Source of the DNA: Phytophthora quininea
Taxonomy: Eukaryota; Oomycota; Peronosporomycetes; Peronosporales; Peronosporaceae
Direction of reading: 5' to 3'
Assembly: GCA_011947345.1 (NCBI GenBank)
Contig: JAAVTG010000218.1
Location: 19,583 to 83,582 of the forward strand
DNA: 64,000 nt
In this document: positions 53,968 through 64,000 of the stretch, piece by piece
Layout of the letters: each line of letters starts with the position of its first letter
Numbering within the stretch: the stretch's first letter is position 1
Program-made: the position numbers and the translations under genes
Notes under the pieces: model-generated
The model's input: only the letters and a program-made list of their open reading frames with translations
What the model was told of the DNA's origin: nothing
The model's database searches: none

Positions 53968-54734
53968 ATGTGGAAGCTTGGGTCTGCTCGTCATCGCCGT
54001 TCACCATCCAAATCGTTGGTGTCGACCCAGTGGGCTCGAATTTTACACACAACCGTGCTTGTCCAAGACGAAGTCGAACCGCCACGTTCCAAAGCTTTGC
54101 AGCATGGCAACATCTCCGACTTTTTGGCTGGAAACTCGATCGCCCGGAATGGCAGCGGTAGGTGCTATTTACCATTGAATCAACGTTTTCTCACACTCTT
54201 CTGTGCAAGCAGAGTACGTGGTGACTCGGCTTGATGACCTCATCAACTGGAGTCGCAAGAGTTCGTTGTGGCCCGTTTCCTTTGGCCTTGCTTGCTGTGC
54301 TTGCGAGATGATGCAGTCCGGTACGTTGTCCTACCACATTTCTGAGGCTGACTAAATTAACTTGACCCTGTCATCACCTAAGCTGCATCCCGATACGACT
54401 TCGAGCGGATGGGCCTGCTGTTCCGCGCGTCACCAAGACAGACCGACATCATGATCGTGGCTGGTACCGTCACCAACAAAATGGCCCCCGCGCTTCGTCG
54501 CATTTACGACCAAATGCCAGAGCCGCGCTACGTGATCTCGATGGGGAGCTGCGCCAATAGTGGCGGGTACTACCACTACTCGTACTCAGTCGTACGTGGC
54601 GTAGAGCGCATCATCCCCGTGGACATCTACGTGCCAGGGTGCCCCCAACGGCTGAGGCGCTGCTGTTTGGAATCATGCAGCTCCAGAAGAAGATTAAAGG
54701 CAACAAGAGTCTATTACTGAAGGTGAGGAAGTAG
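53968..54734 (+). CDS. NDUFS7: complex I subunit NDUFS7/PSST, separated copy 5, variant cluster motif
   Basis: Exons 53968-54157, 54213-54320, 54383-54734, with the same phases as the tandem copies. The second acceptor is AAG instead of TAG/CAG. The presequence starts [15 protein letters not shown]. Exon 2 reads [10 protein letters not shown] where the others have ACCAVEMMH, which adds a third Cys and loses the His beside the N2 ligands. [11 protein letters not shown] and GCP are kept. The C run at 54642-54646 is one base short (exon 3 is 352 bases), so the last 35 codons are out of frame. It either evolves under weaker constraint or is a specialised paralogue. Confidence 0.88.
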
Positions 54735-54747
54735 TAAGCCCTTTGAA

Positions 54748-57560
54748 TCACCCTCGACAGTCCGTTGAATTTGAATTGAGAGGCTTCAGACGCATGTTCT
54801 GCTGCTTAATCTTTTTCCGGTGTAACTTTGAATTTAACTTGGACGATACCGCCTCCCCTTTCAAAGTTTGTGTATTGAACACTTCAGTTTGCGCTTCAGC
54901 AGAAAGCTGGGCATTGACAGCAGTCAATTCTTCTTTCAGGATCTCAAGGAAAAGGTTCAATGTTGCATTCCCATTCGGCAGGCAGCAATGCATTGTCCAG
55001 TTGTCAAGTTCATCTCTGGAAGCGTTCAATAATTCATTCAAAGAACCAGTACGTAAGCGGTTGTGGAGCTCGGCCAAAGGGCCATAAGCTGTGGCCATTG
55101 CCAGTTTCCACAATACATCGAATGAGTTTTTGTGACGTCTTTCGTCACTTAGAGGCACTTCCGCGTGCAAGCACGCGTTGAGTATTATAAAATCGCACTT
55201 TTCGTTCGGCGACACCCAAAGTATTTGCCGAGGCTTCATCGAATTCGGGGCAAACGCATTGTCCGACACTTCTAATGATTCCAGTCGCAAATCTTTCGAG
55301 ACGGTATTTCTTTCGTATAAGTAGTGGCCGCAATATTGGCATCGGGTGCTCTCTTGACGACCTGGACATGCACCTAAACATCCTTCGCACAGGTGCTGAT
55401 TCCATAGGCAGTGAAACGTAGTAAAATCATTTCTTCTATCGATAGCTAGGCGATTCATTCCTTCTTCAGGGAGGTACTCCGCTTTATCTTTGTGTTGTAA
55501 TATTTGCACAGCTCGTTGGCGCAGACGTGAGGAGAACGTGGTTGTAGGTGAAAAACGCACGAGATTCGCAGAGTACAACATCCCCAGATAATCGCGGATG
55601 GACATGCGAGCTTCGTTAACCGCACGAATCTGGTTAATTTGCTGCAATATACGAGTGTGACAGGAAAAATAGTGTGACAAACGAGCAAGGATTCGCAGGG
55701 TCTCCGTTGGAAGCGGTGCGTACAGATCTACAAAACTCGAGTCTCCTTCAGTGAGCCACACTGAAATTTCTTTCACCGGCAACAAGTCCAAAGGGAGTTT
55801 GTATCGCTGCGAAAGAACGTAAAACTGCCGATCTGGGAGCTTCCATGTCCATATATCCTTTCGTACCATCAAGAAAAACGCCGTAGAAGAGTGCAGTGCT
55901 GACAGAGGTGAAGAATCGTCGCCTTTATCCATCACAGCAGCTCGAATATACTGGAGAAGATGAGGGTCGAGGTTCTGGATGACCCTACGAGCCAATCCGT
56001 CACGCTGCGCTATACGTCTCCGATACGCAGACAGAAACCACGTCGCTGTTTTACATATCCATTTTGCCATCCCTGCTTCCACGCGTTTTGCGACAAGTTC
56101 ACGTCTAGCGGTCTCTTTCTCCACGAGTTGAACCCACACTGTCCAGACAATCTTTTTCGATCTCAAACATTTTCTTGAAGCCATTGCGCTGGCCTGGAGC
56201 TTGGCTCGTTGCCACTGCATTCGATGTTTTGCAGCAATCCGAGCCTGTGTTTCACGATACATCCTCATAATTCGCTTAGCAGCACGAACTTGACGAAGCT
56301 TTAGGCGTTCGAGTTTCGCCTGGCGGATGTGATATAGGCCGGTGATAATTCGAGCGCTCGATTCCCACTGCTGCCGGTTGCGAATTCTCCAGGCCAAGTC
56401 CATGCGTTGATAGCACAATTCCTTTGAGCGCAACATCCTGTTTGGTGTAACAAGGCGTCAGTATTATTGATAAGTATTTCTATTGTTATTTGCACTTACC
56501 GAATCTTCGCCTTTTGCCGATCACGTTGCGTCTTTTTCAGCCACATTCGACAGAGGATTCCTCTGAAGATCGCTTGGATGAGTGCTGCTGCCCTTTGGAC
56601 GACTGGTTCCGACTCCCTCAACTCGACCATCTTGCTTCCGAGTTGTCGTTCGAGCTCTTTTGCTCCGACAATTCGCGCTTGTAGTGCTTAATCTCTTCAC
56701 TCATATCAGGATGTAAAAATCTCTGCTCATAGGTCTCGTTTCTCTAGCAGCGTTTCTAGCTGCAATTTTTTCCAGTTCAGATAGTTTTTCACTAGCATAG
56801 ACGATATCCAAACGGACTTGCACAAGTTCCTGCCGAAGGTTGTCGCATTTTTGATGATAGGCTCCGCGGTCGTCACGTAGATGTTGAATTCTTGACACAA
56901 CACTCTGCAGATAAGAAGCGATGTCGAGTCTACGCGTGTATCCGAGAAAAAACGTTAGTTAATTTCCACGAACATGTGATCAGCCTGCGCACCTGTGCTT
57001 CCGGACGAAGAAGCCACGAAAGACACGCTGAATTGTCATCGCAGCTTTCCGGAAACGAGATATGCCTAGGTGCAGACGAAGGCTTCGGTTATCACGGATA
57101 CAACAACAAAACAGAACGTCGATACCTTGTCTGGTCTTCCATCTCTGCTCCACTCTCAGCTTGGCAACAATGCGTTTCTGTAGTAAATGTCTGCAAACAT
57201 GTACAAACCTCTCAGAAGTATTCACGGTAGTAGCTGCTCGACTGCCAAACCTTCGCCATTGTTTTTGAATCGTTATGATGTGATCAACACGGCGCTCCCT
57301 ATGCAACATGCCACGTCAAACCAGCAGCTCTAGCACAGTAATAATGATATTGCAAAGAGAACGCACCTCAAGTAGCACTCCCGGGGCGTGGGGAGAACGC
57401 TATCTGGCAGCCGTCGTTGCTGCTGATTGACTACGGCGACCAATTGCCGCAGAACTTGTTGCTTCAACGACGACGCTAGCACCTGTCCACGCATCGTAGC
57501 CACAAGACGGCGACATCGCTGCAAGTCCTCAGCCAGCGAACTCTCGCTGGCAAGCGACAT
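54748..57560 (-). CDS. IQ-motif protein, multi-exon, unknown role
   Basis: Proposed start ATG 57558-57560. Exons run 57367-57560, about 57002-57298 and then down to about 56496 with a break, and a last exon of about 56431 to 54748 (TGA). Introns 57299-57366 and one near 56432-56495 (donor GTAAGT) are clear. Several IQ-like calmodulin-binding stretches occur (ITIQKQWRRFGSR, TIQRVFRGFFVRKH, LIQAIFRGILCRM), then a long basic helical region and a C-terminal part with two CxxC pairs (CEGC, CQYC). Frame gaps at T/A runs 56739-56741 and 56658-56661 look like undercalls. It may be a cytoskeletal or flagellar calmodulin-binding protein. I cannot name it. Only 13 bp separate its stop from the end of NDUFS7 copy 5. 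Confidence 0.75.
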
Positions 57561-57702
57561 CAAGATCAAAAATACCACGAGCGTCAAAAGTGTTGGTTGA
57601 GATTTCGATGAAGACGCCGGCTTGGTTCACGCACTAAAACGCATACACACTCACATGACAAGGTTGAGGTGTACACTGCGGCAGAATGGACATACTTACA
57701 CC

Positions 57703-60700
57703 TCATAGGAATAGTTCGCGCTTCGCTGTGATCTCCAGCTCAGGAGGACTACTCGATCGTCTTACACGTCCCCCGCCTTCTGTTCGGACGGAGTTTTGTC
57801 GAAGTCGCTGAGGGGTAACATATTGGTCTCCGAGTTCGTCCGAGAGTCTGGGTGACCCATGGTCCAGGTCGAGACGGCTGTTCTTAATGGCCTCGAGATA
57901 CTCGGGTTCCAGCTCAGGTTGGGCGCCGTATTCAGCGAAAGACGGAAGTGAAGAGCGCTCGCTGTCGCAGTACTCGGACAGCAATTCGGACAACGAGTGC
58001 GGCTTGTGATACTGGGTTGGAGCGGGTTGCTGGGGCTGTTGTCCATCATGTGCCACCATACTTTCGGACAGCATGTTGCTGTAGGCTGCAGTCTCCTCTT
58101 CAAAAGCGAGTCTGACAAATCAGAGTACGTGCCGACCTGGTCTTGGTGATGTACCGAATAGGCAGGACTGTATGTTGTCTCGGAATCTGCCGGTGCACCA
58201 TTCGTACCTGTCTGCAAGGAATTCGTCCAGTCAATTTGAGACGAAGAATTGGACGATCGGCCACTGTCCTCGTACCCAACGTGCTGCTTTTCAAGGTTCA
58301 AAGGTGACAGTAGATCGCTCAACCGAGGCTGCTCGGCTTGTGTATACTCAACAGGGGCCGATAGATCGTCATGTCCACCGAGCACCTGCGAAGTGTCATC
58401 GTCCACCCATCGCTGGATATCTGTGAAAGAATCCCGAGCGCCGATGTCTCCACTTTGCCGCGGATCATCTTTCGGCATTAAATGAGGCAGATCAGTGAAA
58501 TCCATGTCACTGAACGTGTCCGAGTCCGGCATTTCGTACATGGAATTCGGACGAGACGTCAAGTTGGCTACTTCACTGCTTGTGATACTGCCATAAGTCG
58601 CGACAGCAGCACCCGAGTGATCCCTAGAAGTGCCAGTAACCTCCGACGTAGGGTGCAGGCCTACTGGAGTAGTGCTGATCGACTCTCGTTGGTACGATAC
58701 AGAGTGCTGTTCCACCCGGTCAGTTTCCTCTGAGCTCGCAACCTCCTGTAAATTAGGGGCATCTTTTGGTCCGAGCGAGTGTAGCTGGAATGCCTGGAAC
58801 GCGCTCGACGTAAGGTCTGATAGGTCTTTGTACTCGTGAGTATGTTCACTCATGCTTCGCTTTCTGTGGTGACGAGGAACTAGGTTTACATCCTGTATGG
58901 ATTTGGGAGCACCAGCGGGTCGTTGGCGTCTGGGCTTTGGCATGCTTTCACGAGTGTACACGTGCAGGGGTGAGCTAAACATTGGCGTCGAACGCTCATC
59001 GCTCATGGCGCGACGAATCCGAGGTACTGACTGGACATCGTCAGGCAGTTGATGGCCTCGCAATAACGTTCCACGGCGACGACGCGGAACCGGGTCGTTG
59101 GCGTGGCTGCGCTCAATTTCACGGGCGTACACCTCTATCATCTTCTTCAGCGCAGCTTGCCGTGTATCTTCAGTGATTTGGAAATTGGAGCCCCGCTCTT
59201 CTTCGTACAACCTCATGGCCGACATCGCTAAGCGGAAAGCTTCGTCGTCATTTCCCGTGACTTCGTCGTTACGATACTGAAGATCGGCGGTAAAGTCGTC
59301 ACTTAATGAAGTGTAAGGCGATTCTAGCTCCGATGGAGAGAGCATTCGTCGAATGGGAGGATCGGAGCCGCACCCAACACCAGGACCACGAGACCTTGCC
59401 AACATCGCACGCTCGGACTCCTGGGTCTTTTCGAAGTCGTTGAGCTGTAGAGTTGGAGTTGGGTTCGGTTTAGAAGAAGCAGCGTGATTGCCTAACTGAG
59501 CTAAGCGAGCATTCCGAGCATCAAAGTATTCTTGCGTGCGTCGAAGCGAGTCTTCATCGTCTTCCACGCTTCTGTCATCGCTGCTGTATCTGCCTCGAGA
59601 AGACTCGATCGTTGGCATAGGGATTCTAGCATTCGCGTTGGAATATCTAAAATCTATTCCGCTTGACACAAAGGGCGACTGCGATAGCGATCCACGGTTG
59701 CCTGACGTGCTCTGAAAAATTGATCCATTGCCAACGTAGGAATACTTTCCACTGATGATTGCCTGCCCCTTTCGAATGCCGCATTAGACGAATGTGACCT
59801 CGATCGGTGGCCATTCGATCGGACGTTTTCCATTGCGCCAGTCTCAGCTCGCTCGCTTTCCTGCTGCGTGTTGAACTCAGAGGCCCATTCACGAAAAGCG
59901 TCATTGGAGTCGTTTCGCATCATTTGAGATGGCTCAGTTTTCCTGGCGGGCCATTGTACTTGGAATTGACTGCGGGGTCTAGCAGAACGCAACGATCGGA
60001 ACTCTGGCTGCGGCTTCGTTTGGCTTTGGCGTCCTCCATACTGCTGTAGCTTCTGGACACGTAGGAACTGCTCGTGACGAAGTTCCTCCTCCTGCTTCAT
60101 CTGCATCATCATCTGTTCACTTTTGCTTGGCGGCAATCCTAACTCATCGTCATCCTCCATCTCGTCGAAGTTACCTGTCTTCCCTGCTAGCTGCTGTTTC
60201 CACGAGGCCGTCTCGCGGCTAACAGCGTTAGCGGGAGAAGTCTCTCCGTTGTCACTCTTTGGAGCAACTTTTCAAATGCAACATGCATCCGCTTGGCGTC
60301 TTCCATGTCGGCGATTCCACTGGCATCCTCATTCTGCGTGTAATACTCCTGCTCATCCATCGAGAATTGATGGCCTTCTTGCGACTGGGACATTGACAAG
60401 GACTCGTCGTACACGGGTCGAACATCGCTACCCTCAATCTTCTTAGCTCTGGACCCAGCTTGGCTCAGATCCATCGCTGGCACGTCGTTTCCAAACACGA
60501 CCGACTCGGAACACTCTACACAGATGCGAACCTTCTTCGCTCCAAGACCAACATAGTCCAGTAGATATTCGTTCCCGCAAGGGTTGCAGACCACTCGACC
60601 ACACTTTCGACAGAGTCTCTTACGATGAAAGAATCCAAACTTGGTCTCACACAATTGACACCGCAGTACGCCATCTTTTGCAGGTAATTCCAAGTCCCCT

Positions 60701-61644
60701 AACAGCTTCCCTTGCGTCAATCTCCTCAACTGAAAGTAGCGATTCACTTCGTCGATATTTTTGATCCTTCTCTTCATGGTCAGAATCTTGAGCCAATTCG
60801 GCGCGTTGCCCTTGATATCCACATGCAGCGTATGCACTGCATCCACACAGCCTTTCTCCGCCGACTCTGTGAAGATAAATCCCGACCGGTAAAAGCTTCC
60901 TCGTACAAGTCCATGTGTCCGATGCAATGGCGGACAAAATGGCAGTCGGATGGAATGGATACTTCTCACCCAGCCTCGTCGCTTGGTGTTGGTATCAATA
61001 AATTCGTCGTGGCATTCAATGTAGCAAAAGTCTCTGTTCCTGGCGAGTTTGCTGGGAGATTCCACCGCAGTCCATTTCACCGCTACGTAATGTTTCGGGT
61101 TATCTTCCGTAGGTGTTGCCAATGTCAATAGCGTCTTTTGGTCCAATAAATCCTTCCCCACAGTCTGAGTAAACCCTGTGAGTTTCTCGGGCGTATCTAG
61201 CTTGAAAAAGTCGGAAATCTCGTCAATAGACGCGTAGATTTTGCAAGCACCGCGTAGATACGTCAGCGCCTTGGCATCTGGCTGGGTAGCGGTGGCCGAG
61301 TTGTCCACTCCCTGGAACACGTCCACCCCGTCCTCGGAGGACAGATGCAGCCAGTCCATGGGTCCGTCTTCTTGCCGCGAGTAGTACACTACTTCTTTGC
61401 AGGCGTGTTTGGCCAGTCCGAGCAGGTATTTCTTCTCCTTGATGCTGAGTTGAGGCACAGGAAAGAAATCCTCTGGAAGCGGCAATTTGCCGCTAAACCC
61501 ATGGGAAGACGAACCGGAGGACGAATTGGTTCGTTCTCGACCGGAGCTGCGCCCGGAGCGACCAGAGCAACCAGAGCGACCAGAGCGGGAGATTGACCGC
61601 AGTGGCGCTCGGAAAGGGTCAGGCTCGTCGTGCTCACCGACCAT
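57703..61644 (-). CDS. large FYVE-type zinc-finger protein with long disordered C terminus
   Basis: ATG 61642-61644. The N-terminal part (about residues 50-300) has the look of the START-like region found in many oomycete FYVE proteins. A zinc finger follows at about 335-395 (CQLCETKFGFFHRKRLCRKC ... CNPC ... CVEC): eight Cys as in FYVE, but the usual R-R/K-HHCR box reads RKRLCRKCG. The coding signal then continues through three one-base gaps at A/T runs (60258-60260, 59670-59672, 58102-58105) as one frame to the TGA at 57703. That gives about 1310 residues, with Ser/Asp/Gln-rich disordered sequence after the finger. Read literally it would be four ORFs. Likely binds phosphoinositide membranes. 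The altered box makes PI3P specificity uncertain. Confidence 0.82.
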
Positions 61645-61649
61645 AACGG

Positions 61650-62860
61650 TGATTTAACCCTTCTCAGTCGATTTTAATCCCTGTCACAATGGGGTTGCTT
61701 CCTGAAGGCTGCCTGCAATGCACAGGCATCGGTTAGAATTCTCTGATGAAGAGCAAATACTCTGCAAGGAGCAAGTTACTTTAAAGCTTGAGCAGACACT
61801 GCAGCGTCTCTAGCTGTTGTGGTTCTTGAGGCGGCTGTGGACGCCGGTCGGGGCCTCGTGGGCTGCGCCTTGCTGCGAACTGGCAGCCAGGAGCCGTCCT
61901 TCCCCTCCTTCGTTCTGCCGTGCCTTTGCCCAGCCAATGAGCAGCGAGCGTAAACTGAATCTGTGATAGACAGGCTACAAAACTGCACAATTACACAAAT
62001 TGAGACCCAAAACACAAGATAATGTTATTACGACCAGAGGAATCGACGCCGCGAATGGCGTTGGGACGGCGCCGACGCTGACAGAACGTACAGACACCTA
62101 TCGTGCGTGCGTGCATCCTGTCTAGAGCCGGCCAAGAGCTCTTCCCGCGCGGTCGGAAGAGCGGCGACGTGCCGTTCGTGCCGTGTGCAAGCAAGCACCA
62201 AATGGCCCGGCTGCGACCATGCCAATGTGATGGGCGAACTGGGCTTCTAAAATGGCTACATTTCTGCTCGACGCGTGCAAGGCAACTTTACTGCTCGTGT
62301 GTGCCTATACAAGTGGGCGAATGGCATCTAACCAGTATCTGCAGGCTGCAGTATCGATGATATTGGCGCCACGCTTTCGATGCTCCGCCTGTGAGCTCCC
62401 GTTGCGGTGGAACAAGAGACGAGCGAGCCATCATTACACATTTGGCGCCTTATCCTCGGAGCTGAAGCTCACGCTGTCATGCCAAGCTATTCATCAGACT
62501 GTGCAGCATGACATTCGGACCGAAATCTGCGCCGCCAAGTCGCCACAAACGACTTGCAATCACCACTTTTTCGTGATGGCCAACGATGTCCAACCAGCCT
62601 TCTCCTCCCTCTTTCGGTGTCGTAGGTCGTTATCGGAACCATCTGCCGCCGCGTTATTTAGTGTCGAGTCGTTGTAGGCGGTTGGAGTTTGGTGACGTAC
62701 CAGCAGCGCTGGTTTCTGTGATAGCCTTCCACCTGCATGCTAGAGTTAATGTCGTTGATCCTGGCGGTGGCCGTGCTGAATCGAGCACTTGGGATTTCAT
62801 CCAACTTTGCGTTCGTGCTAGAAACACAAGCCAAAATGGTGCAGTCCAGCGTCGATCTTA
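61650..62860. other. intergenic or promoter region
   Basis: Short frames on both strands with no domain. Probably the upstream region of the FYVE gene and the 3' flank of the next gene. Confidence 0.4.
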
Positions 62861-62863
62861 GCG

Positions 62864-63253
62864 TCAGTCGTTGAGGTTCGTTTGCTGCTCGCTCATGTCA
62901 GTTAGTGCACTATTTTCAAACAATACGACCGAAGTTCCTTCGCGACTTGCCACCTCAATATATTGGCGGAATCGACGACAACGAGCAAGCTGTTTCGATC
63001 CGCTTGAGTTCTGAGCTGACTGCATCGCCTTCAGGACCAAGTACATTAATACTGGAGTGTGCTTCGGCGGCAAGTATAAACTATCTGCCAACACGACTGC
63101 CTTGTCAATATTATCGCCTTCGCCAACCCCGACACCAACAACCAAATCAGAGGAACAAAAACATGAAGTTAGACTGTGGTTGAGTACATGAGCTGCAGCT
63201 TTGTGGCAAACTCTGGTGGCGATCGATCGGCACGGAAGTGTCAAGTCGCGCAC
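62864..63253 (-). CDS. coding-like ORF, possible exon of unknown protein
   Basis: A 129-codon frame with protein-like segments (DKAVVLADSLYLPP, RCRRFRQYIEVASREGTSVVLFENSALTDM). It lacks an ATG at its beginning and lies 95 bp downstream of the bZIP-like gene on the same strand. It could be a later exon of that gene or a separate gene with an unseen first exon. Confidence 0.35.
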   Translation of the reverse strand: MRDLTLPCRSIATRVCHKAAAHVLNHSLTSCFCSSDLVVGVGVGEGDNIDKAVVLADSLYLPPKHTPVLMYLVLKAMQSAQNSSGSKQLARCRRFRQYIEVASREGTSVVLFENSALTDMSEQQTNLND

Positions 63254-63347
63254 GAACTACGTTTTTAACCTCAATCAGTTGCAGCGTGCGCTTGCCGTGC
63301 TAGGGACGTAGATTCTCAGACAGGGAATTATTTTATTTTTTCGCTAA

Positions 63348-63988
63348 CTACCTCGCCATCGTTCTCCTAGCACGTCGAGCGATTCGTCGAATCAAATTGT
63401 CAACGCAGCTCAATTCTTGTTGGCGATTCTGCACCACGAGCCGTCTCAAGTGTTTTGCTTCGTCGAGTTGCATCTCGATCATCTGCTGGAGCTTTGCGTT
63501 TTCCTCCTCTGCTTGTTGGCGTCGTTCTCGCTGCCTGGTCGCAACCACTTGCAATTGATGGAGACTTCTGAGGTGGGCTAAAGGTCGGTTTGCTGCATCG
63601 CTGTTCCACCAGCTTGGCGCTGCTGAGCAGTCTGGAGTTCTTGTGCACGAGCTGACAGCAATTTGACCTTGTTGCGAAGACTCTCGATCTGCTGCTTGCG
63701 AGTTACCCGACGAGGTTTTGGCCTTCCAAGTCTAGTCGTACGCGGTAAACTCGCAAGAGCTGGGTGTGTCAGTGTGCGAGCTTCGACTTGTTTTGCAAGA
63801 GAATGGTTTTGTTTCGCCACAGGCACCGGGGTCTCATCCCAAAACTGCTCGTTGATGTCCAGGAAGTCCGATGGGGTTTCGATGTCAAACAGTTCAAACG
63901 AATGTGTACGAGTCAATCGACCGGAAGCCATCGATGGAGTCATCGCAAAGAAGTAAATCATCAAGTGCCAACGTGAGAAAGTTTGCAT
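63348..63988 (-). CDS. bZIP-like / M96-type regulatory protein, possibly partial
   Basis: ATG 63986-63988, or MASGRLTR at 63931. After an acidic N-terminal part (FELFDIETPSDFLDI) comes a basic stretch (RPKPRRVTRKQQ) followed by a leucine/alanine heptad region (IESLRNKVKLLSARAQEL). After a one-base gap at the T run 63589-63591 there is a second coiled coil (RQRERRQQAEEENAKLQQMIEMQL). This two-coil layout is that of oomycete M96 mating-specific-type bZIP-like proteins. The frame stops at 63348, which is short for that family, so a C-terminal domain may lie in a further exon. Probably nuclear. Confidence 0.6.
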
Positions 63989-64000
63989 TACCACATTGCT

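Noticed and set aside
53595..54161. 188-codon plus frame overlapping the effector relic and NDUFS7 copy 5
   Set aside because: It lies in the wrong frame for both recognised products and looks like chance.

Overview
The window looks like nuclear DNA of a plant-pathogenic oomycete, most likely Phytophthora or a close relative in the Peronosporales. The reasons are many secreted RXLR-EER effector genes of one alpha-helical family, a Crinkler-type P-loop gene, short introns (about 55-95 bp) with GTACGT/GTGCGT-type donors, and upstream motifs like the oomycete initiator core promoter. I cannot name the species.

Layout. 0-4.5 kb: an unknown C-terminal exon, a divergent frameshifted histone H4 gene, and gene-poor DNA with a decayed tandem repeat. 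4.6-35.4 kb: an effector nursery with about twenty full, broken, inverted, fused or fragmentary RXLR genes of one family, three LINE 3' ends, a MULE-like element with a 9-bp target duplication, a 30-bp minisatellite and segmental duplications. A WDR33/Pfs2-type mRNA 3'-processing gene with added zinc knuckles sits near its right end. 35.4-41.3 kb: transposon DNA, namely a defective pogo/mariner-like element with TA target duplication and a DIRS-like element with reverse transcriptase, RNase H and tyrosine recombinase. 41.4-43.7 kb: a small unknown gene and a divergently transcribed universal-stress-protein gene. 43.8-54.7 kb: five tandem copies of the nuclear gene for the mitochondrial complex I subunit NDUFS7/PSST. 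The last copy is separated from the other four by a block holding a membrane-protein gene, three RXLR genes or remnants, and a broken Crinkler gene. 54.7-64 kb: ordinary host genes on the minus strand, namely an IQ-motif protein, a large FYVE-type zinc-finger protein and a bZIP-like gene.

The effectors would act in plant cells after secretion. The NDUFS7, WDR33, IQ, FYVE, bZIP and stress-protein genes are housekeeping or regulatory genes on which the effector cluster borders.

A caution runs through the annotation. At least 16 frame breaks lie in otherwise well-kept host genes. Nearly all are single missing bases, mostly in homopolymer runs, which suggests sequence undercalling. Pseudogene calls that rest on one such break are therefore weak. 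Calls that rest on several stops, inversions or lost start codons are stronger.
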